From Dipetalonema caudispina (taxonomy: Eukaryota > Nematoda > Chromadorea > Rhabditida > Onchocercidae), in NCBI GenBank assembly GCA_013365325.1, contig JABVXV010000004.1, positions 124,001 to 188,000 on the forward strand: DNA of 64,000 nucleotides, given 5' to 3'. Made by a program: the position numbers and the translations under genes. The notes beneath the pieces were generated by a model. The model did no database searches. It was not told the DNA's origin and worked only from the letters and a program-made list of their open reading frames with translations. Shown here piece after piece: positions 12,163 to 22,612 of the stretch (its first letter is position 1; each line of letters starts with the position of its first letter).

Positions 12163-12867
12163 ATGCGTTATTTTCTGGTAGTATTTGGTATTGTTTGCTT
12201 CATAATATTAACTACAGTAACCCTGCGAAAAAGTGTGCAGATGGTTGTTGCGGGTTGTCGCAGGTGTTGACCCCTACAGCCTCTAGGCGCAACGTTACGT
12301 AACCCTACCCAATCAATTCGTCCACTCTTCATCCACCAATTTCTTAGCCATTTCTAGCAAAAAGCATGAGATATTCCTTTTCTACCCTCTTACAATCATC
12401 TTCCTTTTTCATTTGGGATTTATCATAAATTAATTCTATAGTGTATCAGAATGAAATTCAATTCAATCCTGACTATATACCAGAAACGGATCATAAATGG
12501 CCAGAAAGTGAAATTAACAAAGAAAGAAGTAAAAATAAAGTAACAGATCTGTTCACAAAAGATGATGGCAATAAAATGGATAGAGTGGAATGTCTATTTT
12601 ATGAGCTCGTCATTATTTATATGCATACTTCAACCTAAATAGTTGCCCATATTAACTGCGGAAGTGCTTATTGTCTATTTCTAACAAGGAGCTGAAGAAG
12701 ATGACGGGTACTTGAGCGGTATTTTGTTGGGCGCTAATGGGAGGAAGCATCAGGCTGCTTCATTATCTTCTTTTCATGGTTGTTGCTGGAAGAGCATGCT
12801 GAAATATTTGCTAATAAAGCTGAAAAATTCTCGACAAATATTTAGGGAAATGAAAAGGCATAATTAA
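12163..12867 (+). CDS. candidate small secreted protein, three exons
   Basis: My reconstruction, not matched to a family. Exon 1 (12163-12232) starts with an ATG and a strongly hydrophobic leader (FLVVFGIVCFIILTTV) typical of a signal peptide. Exon 2 (12442-12528) follows TTCTATAG and encodes a hydrophilic stretch (QNEIQFNPDYIPETDHKWPE). Exon 3 (12689-12867) follows AACAAG and encodes an acidic start (AEEDDGYLSG), a Cys-Cys-Trp motif and a basic C-terminus. All junctions keep phase and give about 111 residues. Donors are imperfect (GTGTGC, GTAAAA); an alternative exon 1 donor at 12254 keeps the same frame. A dibasic pair forms at the exon 2/3 join, so processing to a peptide is possible. The GC content of exon 3 exceeds its surroundings. 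Confidence 0.4.
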
Positions 12868-15648
12868 TAATAATTTGTTCAACCGTTATCATAATTGGTA
12901 ACCACTTGAAGTTATCAGTATTGAATTGTACTAACTCTAATATCGGCTGGAACTGATCGGTGCTTTCGATGTTTTCCGAACTACAACGAAGCGCTAGTGG
13001 TTAACGCAAGATTAACTTATCCTTGATCATTTGACTTCACATCTTCACGTCCACCTTCGTCCTCGTTATATACGTAAACTGTCGGGCTGACGTAATTATC
13101 ACGGATTCATGGAGATTTTCTAATGTATTTCATGAATCTGTGGACTTCATGTGCCTCTGAAATAACGTTCATATTAATATGGCAAAAGCTTTCTTCTCTC
13201 TTTTATAAATTTTTAAGAATGCATTCTTCATAGCATAATATTTCCCGAAAAGATCAAAACGGAATTTACTAAAAAATTTTTCGTCAAGCATAAATCAAAT
13301 TGTAGAGTAAATTCTTCGATTTCTAAATTCAAAAGTTTTTAAAAAGATAAGGGATTTAAAAAATTTTGAAGGCATATGGAAATTGATTTTGTAACAATCC
13401 CAAGGGTCAATCTTCCAACGTTAATGTCCTTCAAGATTGTATCCAACGAATGACTTCAAGACTAACAGATTTGATGACCATGGAGACATCGTTTTCATTG
13501 CCGATGGAAGACATCATTTTGTTTACAGTAATTCCTCATAATCAGAAGACAATCTGGGGAGTAAACCGACTGGAAGAATTGTCATCTTGTCAAAAATTTG
13601 TCAAATTTTGATAAGCTATCTAAGTTCACTAACATTTCGATATTCGTCTGCTCTTCCTAAAAGCAAGCCTTTTAATAATCATTCACTATTTATCAACCGG
13701 GGAATCAGTCATTTTCAAAGAACGTGGAAGTTAAACTCAACAGCAAAAACTTTACATTCACTACTTGAGCAATCAAACTAAGTGATTGAAAGTTAGCTTA
13801 TGGAACAATTTTGCAAATCTGTGAACTTAATTTGTTTTTAGAACTGAGAAGTAGCCAAAATGGAAATTGTAGACAAACAAATATGCAAATTTTTGGATCA
13901 AGTAATTTCACTGAATTATTCATGCAATTACAATCGGAAATGAAAAATTTCGAGTCGGTAATGTCAAAGAGGAAGGATGAAAATCACCATAATCCTTTTA
14001 GTAGCGGTATCATCGCCTTGATGACATATCAAAACATATATTTTCTATTGTCATCTTTGGAACAGATTGCACATCATTTCAGTAGTACCATTCTGCGCTG
14101 TTTCTCCTTAGCGATATGTACCACAGTTAGCTGTACCCCCTGTAGCGCATCATAGTTCTTCACCTCCTGCATAAAAGCAAATAACTCAGAAAGCTGGTGA
14201 TGGTATCACTCACATTCAGTTTATTAATTATTAATTAGCGGTCATCTAAAGTTGAAATAGATTCCGAATATTGAGAGCAGTGAATAACTTCTGTTGCATT
14301 TCACAAATAAGGTGACATAATCTACTGGTAGCTGATGATGATATTACAGTGTGTGACCTTCAACAGTTACTTACATTCATCTTTTTGTTCTTCACTCAGC
14401 CAGATAACTTAACTTTATTTATAGAAGTCTTTTGTAACTCGACAGGATCTGATGTAAACATTGATAACACGGAAAATAATTTTATATGTGAAGTAAATTT
14501 GGTGTGGTTGCCGATACCAATGCGCTTCTATTGGAGACGCAATAAGAACTGCTTTAATGATGGCATTCTCAGATTGAACTTCAAATTGTCAAAAAAGAGT
14601 ATTGTCAAAAGTAGAAGATTATGCTAATAATTTTTATTCAATTAACTTATTAGGACTTTAATTTTCCAAGGGAATGTTTTCAAATAATTAAATCTGCAAA
14701 ATTCACTGTAACTTTTGTTTTCTTTTCAAGCATTTTCAAGAAACAAAATGAAGAATACGATGTGACAGAGATCTATGCTTTAACAGAAGTATATTGCTTA
14801 TTCTTTTCCAGTCTGAAAAATAAAATTAGCTTTTAAATCTGTTTCAGTTTCCTTTACAGAGCTCAGAAATTATTTGAAAAACTACATCTCCACCTATTTT
14901 ATATTTATATTTATACGTATACATATGCAAATCATTCAATAAAGTATTATGAATTTTATTGTGCAGTTGATTGCAGCATACTGCATGGCATGCATTCAAT
15001 TCATCTTCATCACAGAAGACTACTTTGCACTGATTGATGCATTTTAAAGCTTTTCTTGCAATGAATGAAGGTTATACCAAAAAGTGTATTGTATTTCAAA
15101 ATATATTCATTAAAACTTGCCAATAATTTTAATTATTATATACTTGCATAAGGTAACAAGATCGATTCCATATTGTTCAAGTATGATCTTCAAAAGGAGC
15201 TAAAATTAGGAGGTCATTTTGCGGTCAAATAATAGAATAACCATCCAAATCGGGATTAGCATTAAAACCGGTGGTAAACAATAACAAAGTAATATTTTAT
15301 TTTACATTAGAGTAGTTGAAAATAACTTTCTCCTTGTTGTTGATTGTTTGCGCAATCATTGAACACATCTTGATTACCAATTAGTTAAACGCTGTTGATC
15401 CTAGCGTGAAGTAACAAGCGCTTTCAAACAGATGTTCAGGAGTATGGAGGCTTGACATTGCTTGACCTTTGCACTATTACTCTCCCTGTAATAAAGAAAT
15501 ACTGGTCCAGTGTTGCAGAAATATTCTTCATTTCTTAAAGGATAGCTAATTAAAATTTACATTGGTTGAACTATCAAGAAAAAAAAAAAAAAAAAAAAAA
15601 AACATACTAACAGTTTGCATCATTATAACATATCATTGATCGATTGAA
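12868..15648. other. intergenic with scattered open frames
   Basis: No gene is recognised. The best plus-strand frames are about 13390-13607 (no early ATG; contains NVLQDCIQRMTSRLTDLM and ends CQKFVKF), 13811-14155 (contains ELFMQLQSEMKNFESVMSKR) and 14349-14627 (begins with a hydrophobic run and has five cysteines). They could be exons of one decayed or unusual gene, but I found no consistent splice chain. A 24-base A run lies at 15579-15602. Confidence 0.35.
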
Positions 15649-16473
15649 TTATACCGGTCTATAGATAATTGTCTTCGAGGGCAAGATCGGGTATTCCGGT
15701 GATTTATAATGCAAACATTTTGGCATTTGCCGAGAGAACTCTTTCGAAGCACGAAACAAATTGTATATGTGTTTGCTTATAAATGTATGTAAGTGCATGT
15801 GTATGTATCTCTTTAACAAAACTTGTAACAGTCTGGCATGGCATACCTGCACATAATTACAGGTGTATAACTTTACATCTCTTCAACATTGATATTCACT
15901 TCCATTCAGCGTTTATCACTTCGATACTTTCTATTCTATTTAGTAAAATTAGATTATTTAGGAAATCTACGAATATTATAAGAGTAAATGAAAATAAATT
16001 TGATTGGTCTTTAAATTTTATTAAATCATTCGCAATAAAAAAAAAAAATGATTATTAATAGGAATGAAAAGGATGAAAACCGACTGTTTAGTGATAATTC
16101 TTTGACGAATAATTTCATCGTTACTTCAATTCTCTTCATGTTATTCATACTGTTGTGAATAATCCGTGAATTATAAGTTTCGCAGATTTATGTCATCGAT
16201 ACTTTCTTCATACTCCATTAAATGGCATTGTAATGAGTTGAAATTGTTCGGAAGAATTTTCTTATTTCTGAAGAAAATAATTTCAATATATCAGTAGTAA
16301 TGATAATAAGTGCATAAAGGATAAGATAATGGAAAGGAATGGGTAGGAAAAATACCTCATTGTTGCTTAAATCTTACCTCAGATTTGGAACATGGGCAAA
16401 CTTTTGGTCCGGAACATCTGATAGGTTTTCGTACAAGTGATGGATTCTTTCTTCCTGAATTCTTTCTTTCCAT
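15649..16473 (-). CDS. possible two-exon gene of unknown function
   Basis: Exon 1 (16378-16473) begins with ATG, encodes a basic, cysteine-containing stretch (KPIRCSGPKVCPCSKSE) and ends exactly at a good donor, GTAAGA. Exon 2 (15649-15846) follows TGTGCAG in phase 0 and runs 65 codons to a stop; its end reads SRQMPKCLHYKSPEYPILPS. Together they give a 97-residue basic protein with no signal peptide or membrane segment. The matching phase is the main support. Another frame is also open through part of exon 2, so the model may be accidental. Confidence 0.3.
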
Positions 16474-17467
16474 TATAAGAAGAAATCCGGAAAGTACCAA
16501 AACTCCGGCATGATGTAGTAGTAGATCTGATGTTTCTCAAATTATGTTTTCAGTATAAAAATCTTCACTTAAATGGTTTATCTTTTCTTTAATAATAGAA
16601 GTTGCGCGACGATTTGTTAACAGCGGAACCGATAATTTAGCGACGTAACCAATCGATAGAAACTTTATTCCATAAGTATTATATTAGCATGAAAGAAATA
16701 ATGCCTTACTTAAAAAATAGCCATGTAAATAGCATTCATACTGGTTTTAGCACGAAATGTTATCTGACCCAATTTTTTTTTTATTTTAGTTAATTTAAAG
16801 AGTACTTAGGTAGTCGATGTATAGTAATTAACAATTTCTTAACAGATTGTCCACGACAATTCCTGTATGTAATAGTTAAATAAGAGTATTTGCCACGACG
16901 CAGCTATTTATCTTAATTACTTAAATTTTTTAATTTTTAGACACAGTGTTTACCCGATGAATCATTCAAAAGAAGAAGTGAAAAAATAGCACTGTTCATC
17001 ACCTAAACTAATTACATAGAAAATATCTAAGAAAATTTTGTGAAATAGACAACAAACCCAATCGTTCCACTGTTCACCACCTATCTTCTGGCTTCTGTGC
17101 ATCTATTTCTTCACCTATTCCTCCTTATTTCATCGATTTCTTCGACCCATTTATTTATTTCATCATTTCACTGTAGTTAACTTTCAACTTTTCAACCAAA
17201 CCTTTCTGAAATTGTTTACTGATATTCTTTCCTTCTTAAAACTTTTCAGTTTCAGTCAAATTTCACGAAATATCTTCTCCTTCCAGAAAGTACAAACGAA
17301 GCTCTGTCAGATCGAGAGGTCAGAGATTACAACTTTTTGAGTACAAAACACTTCAAATGTTGCTCGATCATATATATATGAAAGTAAAAATTTGTTTGTT
17401 TTTTTTTTTTTTTTTTTTTTCAGAAATTATCAAAAACAAGCAATTATTTGTTTGAACAATCTGCGCC
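16474..17467. other. upstream region of the Ly6-like gene
   Basis: No coding sequence seen. A T run at about 17392-17420 ends in TTTCAG, which is either the acceptor of a 5' UTR intron or the spliced-leader acceptor of the Ly6-like gene, 46 bases before its ATG. Confidence 0.5.
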
Positions 17468-18204
17468 ATGCTATTCCTATTAACCTTCTCATTGTTACAT
17501 ATATCACTACTATGGAATGTCGTTAATTCATTGGAATGTTACACGGGTTTCTCCGTTATTCGTGGCCAAACAGTTGGTACAAGCAAAGAAGTTTGCAGTA
17601 AAGAATCCGATTCTTGCTATCGTGTCATGGCCAATGTCAATTTATTAAGTACAATTAAAAAGGCTGGCTGTTCCACTATACGTTGCTATGTTAGTTTCAG
17701 TCTTTTTTTTTTATCATGTTAGATGAAAAACATATCGGCGAAGAAATTTGATATCTTTAAGAGCCTTGCTATTAGGATTTTCAAGATAAATGATCAGCAG
17801 TTGTGTGTTCTCGATAAAATATTCTATTATTCCTCTAAAAGAATGTTGCAACTTGTTCTTTATTCTTTTCCCGCTAGTATTTCTGAATATCTAAATAATA
17901 AGATATTCATAAGTATTAGCGGTTAAGGACAAAAAAATGATAGGTTAGCTAGGAGCCTAGGAAAGTTTCCGAGATGAAACGCCTTAACACATGGAAAATG
18001 CGTGAGATTTACAGATGGTTTCATTTTCCTGATTAGTTAAGAAAGCTTGTTTTTTAGCTTAACAAAAACAAATGCGTCGAGCAGGAATTATTCGGTAGCA
18101 AAGCAATGTTCTGCTGTTGTGATGATCGAGATTTATGCAATGCCGCCTCATCGCCTTTTGCAATCATTATCTCTATTATATTACCACTCTATTTTATTTT
18201 ATGA
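17468..18204 (+). CDS. small Ly6/uPAR-like, probably GPI-anchored protein
   Basis: A 122-residue secreted surface protein. Exon 1 (17468-17689) and exon 2 (18058-18204) join in phase 0 at GTTAGT / TTTTTTAG. It starts with a cleavable signal (MLFLLTFSLLHISLLW), then LECYTGF, cysteine-spaced strands (KEVCSKESDSCYRV, AGCSTIRCY) and the closing CCCDDRDLCN motif, which is the signature of three-finger Ly6 domains. It ends in a hydrophobic tail (FAIIISIILPLYFIL) after small residues, as in GPI-anchored members. Nematode relatives modulate neuronal receptors or epithelial surfaces; the partner here is unknown. The first ATG after a likely spliced-leader acceptor is used as the start. Confidence 0.85.
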
Positions 18205-19323
18205 TCAAAGTTAAATTAGGGTAGGGTTCTTCATTTGATGAGCCATAAAATCTTCAGAAGCAGTTTGTTGCAGGAAATTTCGGGTAGTTTCCACAGTTTT
18301 TATTGTGTTCAAAAGGGATAGAAATCACACTGCTATTAGTCATTCAGTGCTTTTGCTAATGGTAAAGGTAACTCTCCTAAACAACTTCATGCAGTACAAC
18401 CTCAAGAACCATATCCGAGCAATTCGCATATTGATAAAGCTCTTACCAAGGATAAATAAGTGATTGTAGTAAAAGTATCCGAATTCAGATAAATTAGATT
18501 CTAATGTTCAGTTATATTTGATTTGATTGATAGTTATTAGTTCAGTGTACTACTTCTACTATAAATATTTTTCGTCGTAGTTTTGTCGAACTAAGTGCTT
18601 ATTTTGAAATTAAATGGTAAGCAGATTCATTTTACAAATGGTAAGATATCCGAATCACTTACTTTTTCTGAGTTTTAATTTATGAGAGATGAATGTACCC
18701 CAAAACACATTTCTTTCTTTTGTTTTTTTTCCTCCAATACTTGAAAAGTTTGCAATTCATCTTGAAAATTTCTCCAAGTTGTACTACTTTTGTAGCAGAT
18801 AGTTTGTGCCATTGTATAATTGAAATTGTATAATTAAGGAAAATCAGAACCGAACTTTATGGCGTCTAGGACGACCGATCGCTAGACAGTCATTTGAGCG
18901 TATTGTAAATTAAGTTTACATCTCGTAAAAATAAAAGTGGGTTTCATTTTCATGGTTTCATTTCTAACTACTGAATTGATGGAAATCATGACGATCGAAG
19001 TTATTCTGCAATGTTCTAGTCATATCATTGTGTAACCTATACATTATATTCACGAAATCTATCATATCACGAAGAATTTAGGCTTCCACACCTATTTTAT
19101 TGTATATAATAAGGTAAACTTCCTGTGCTTAGCTTTCATACGTCCGATGTGTGTCACTTGCCTGCCTAATAAACATTCACGTTCCGCTCACACATACACT
19201 ATCCGCAAACGTACATAGTCCTCCGTTGTTTCGATAGCGGAATGACTGATCATCGTTACAGTGACAAACTTAATTTCACATAATTTGAATTCAAAAATTT
19301 CCAAATTAGTTCGCTGCATTACA
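18205..19323. other. intergenic, 3' flank of the Ly6-like gene
   Basis: AT-rich, with possible AATAAA-type polyadenylation signals near 18930. No ORF above 60 codons was considered real. No repeat stands out. Confidence 0.5.
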
Positions 19324-20518
19324 ATGGAAGGAAGTGGTTGTTCCCAACAGTTACTGCAGGACCGACAGCATCGTGTCATCTACATTGTAGGACTTTTCTC
19401 TTTATCGAAAATCCGAAAAAGCTTCCATTTATGAAAAATGTTACTATTCAGATGAACTATTTGAAAACTACTGTTTAAAATAGCCGGGTATTTCGACTGA
19501 AAGTGCCAAGAAATAATTAAGGTTGTTATATTTGTCAACCCCTCTTTTATCCATAGCTGATCAAGACTTCAAGTGATTCTGAGTAAAATAAAATATAGCT
19601 CTGATTTTAAAATTGATATTGAATATTGAAAAGTTATAATCTGAATTTGAATCAGGTAATGCGTAGTATAAATTGATGATTAACTGAAAGCAAAGATTCA
19701 GGTACATCCCAATATGAAAGTAACACGAGAAATACAAGTAAACGGTAAATCCATCGAAGCGAAATACGCTGGTATGCAACACTGAATCTTACTGAGTAAT
19801 AACAAAGAATTATGATTTAAATAAAGAACTTCTGGAAAGACTTCACTTGATTTTATTGCCAGACCTGAATTTCAGTTTCTTCTAAAAATAAAAACAGGTC
19901 AGATATAACAGTTGATCAGATACAGCTGCAGATCATTTAACTATAAATTCTTAACTCAAGGCGAATACATGTACATGTCCAGTGAAGGACAAGCTATATT
20001 TATTAATTATGCACCCGGTGGACAAACTTATTACAACGATGATTTCCCAGTTCATGCCTATCAAGGTAACAGCTTCTCTTATCCATCTTGTAAAGAGAGA
20101 CGAAAGAAAACTGAAATTTTTTTTCTTTAAACATCAATTGAATTGTGCAACGACAAGATTTATGGTCAGTTTTTAACGAAACATTGATTAGCAAACATAA
20201 TGAGAGGTTCTGAGATTCAAGGATTATTGAACATTGAGATTGCAGATTTAATCTCCGTTTCTATCGCTAATTTGATAAATCGGAATGATTCATATTCTCC
20301 AATCCCTTTTCGAATAATTCTAAACAACAATCTTCATTATCTTATCTTTCTTTAGTGTGATTGGTATGAAATATTTAGAAGAGATATCGATAACAGAAAG
20401 TGTTGCAGTGCATACACCAACAGTTTACAATGGCGATGATTGCTTAAACAGACGGTGGGCAGAAGTTGTCCAGAAACTTACTCATTTTGCTCAGAATAAT
20501 AGTGAAGAAAGTCGGTAA
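19324..20518 (+). CDS. unrecognised multi-exon gene
   Basis: Several exons with good coding character but no family I recognise. Exon A (19324-19386) starts MEGSGCSQQLLQDRQHRVIY. Exon B (19702-19771) joins it in phase 0 and reads HPNMKVTREIQVNGKSIEAK. Exon C (from about 19912 to 20066) reads FLTQGEYMYMSSEGQAIFIN and APGGQTYYNDDFPVHAYQ. Exon D (about 20375-20518) fits in phase after an internal TTTAG and reads ESVAVHTPTVYNGDD and RRWAEVVQKLTHFAQ, ending SEESR-stop. The B-to-C join is not resolved: the donor at 19772 leaves phase 1 but the acceptors before C need phase 0 or 2, so a short exon may be missing. Alternating hydrophobic residues suggest a beta-rich soluble protein. No signal peptide is seen. 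Confidence 0.5.
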
Positions 20519-21579
20519 TAATAACCGGAATAGAATCCTACTGAAAAATTGCTATTTACAATCATAACTATAACTGTCCATTTGAATGGGATCTGCATAA
20601 ATTATTAATTCTAATTTCATACTATATATGCTCATAACTGAGCGTTACTCTGCCAAGGCGTATCTCTCGGCGTTTACATAAACTGGACATAACTCCCTTG
20701 ACCATTACATCTTTCCGGTTTATCTTTGACCGACCTATAGTACTTTCCTCGCCTTTCTCATGTAGGTGTAGACAATTTCGATGTCTGAATTCTAAGGTCA
20801 CTATTGCAACACCTGTCGATAATTAAGCACGTTAATGAATGACCTGATCGTTTGAGGGAAGTGAAGCCATACTGACCTATCTTATCTTCCTACACGTTCC
20901 AAACATCATCTTAAAACTTTGAGCTACAATAAGTGTCGAAGTACTCATAACGACTGGTACCGTAATCGATGAGGAATGAAAGAGCATTGGGTCTAGAACT
21001 TTCTGTGAAGAGGAAAGAGGGATGGATGTGGGTCATTCCGGTATTGTTCCGTTTCGGGATGGTGTTAGTCCGGTCAAAGAGGCAGTTTAGCTTGAGATGT
21101 TGGAATTTGAAATGCTCTCAGAGAGCAGCTAACTAAAATTGAAAAAAATATGTACCATCACTGCTCTTTTATTATCCATGTTGACTCTTCTGTTTTTGAA
21201 AAAAAACATTGAATTGCTTTGTGCTTTCTATTCCCTCACTTTCTTTGCTGATTTTAGTCAAATATATAATTAGATTGCTTTGATATCGGGATGAGATGAT
21301 ATCAGTAGCTGGGAGTGAGAATGCCACGTCACAGTTGTTTGACCCCCTTTTAACAGTTCAGCTTCGATGACTGTTCTGACAGATTGACTTCACTGTCATC
21401 TGGAGGATGGACTTCGGTCATTGTTCCGGAATGATCCGAATTCCGGTAGAAAAGCCTTTGCAACGGGATAAACTGGTCTGGCACATTTTTGTTCTCAGAT
21501 TTAGTTGCGAATTTAGGTGAGTAGGTTTCATTCCTTTAATTATTCCATAAAGGCACTGATTTGAGAGAAGCAGACAACA
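20519..21579. other. intergenic, upstream of the DnaJ gene
   Basis: No coding exon found. Slightly richer in GC near 20640-21060 than its surroundings. The likely promoter and 5' UTR of the DnaJ gene lie at the right end; AGAAGCAG seven bases before its ATG could be a leader acceptor. Confidence 0.45.
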
Positions 21580-22581
21580 ATGTTTTTTCATCGAATGAAC
21601 GGTGGCGGTCGTATGAATGGTCCGGTGGACACAACGTTGTATGATATTTTGAAAGTGAAACCGAATGCTACCGAAGATGAAATTAAAAAGGTAGCTTTTT
21701 TTTCTGTAACATGATGGATCTTTTTTTAAAAAGAATAAAGGAGAAACCGATAGGGGGTGATTCTTTGTTTCAACAAAAGTAGAGTAACGTTTTTCTACTC
21801 TGATAAGCCAAGATTTATTGAAAATTATACCGCGAAAGCTGTATTTATGTGCTCTTAACATTTTGACTTGGTTTTTCAGTCCTACCGACATTTGGCGAAG
21901 GAGTATCATCCCGATAAGAATCCATCCCATGGCGACAAATTCAAAGAAATATCATTTGCCTATGAAGTGCTAAGTAATCCAGAGCGAAGAGGAGTTTATG
22001 ACGCCAGAGGTCTCGACGGTATCAAGGAAGGTGATAGCGGTGGGTGGAAGATGTATCTTTCAAAAAGCGTTTGCATGTTCTTAAATATAGTGTATAATAT
22101 GTCATTTAGGAGGCTTTTCCGGTACTGACGATCTTTTTTCAACACTATTTGGTGGAGGTCCGCTTTCATCATTTTTTGGTGGTGGTGGTGGACGACGTAG
22201 AAAAATGCGTGGTCAAGATATGGCCCATCCGCTAAAAGTATCTCTAGAAGATCTCTATAATGGCAAGAAATCCAAATTACAGCTGTCAAAACGAATAATT
22301 TGCAGCACTTGTCATGGGTAAGTTAAAGATCCATCAAAAGTTAATGTATTCGCTGTGCATTTCAAGTGATCTTTCTTCATTTGCCTTAGTGTAGGCAAAT
22401 ACATTAATATCTCATTTTGGGCGGTCTCTTATATTGCCGAAAATTTCTTCTCCAATGACTGAAGATTTTTTTTGAGATAAACATTTAGTTATTTCCACTA
22501 CTAAGAGAAGCGTTGGATATTGTTTAGGATTATCATTAGCTTGAAAGAAATGCTTACAGAGAGATTTTGCCTTGATTTCTC

Positions 22582-22612
<31 letters not shown>

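Noticed and set aside
17723..17926. 67-codon ORF inside the Ly6-like gene
   Set aside because: Lies wholly in the intron between two exons that join in phase and complete the Ly6 cysteine pattern.
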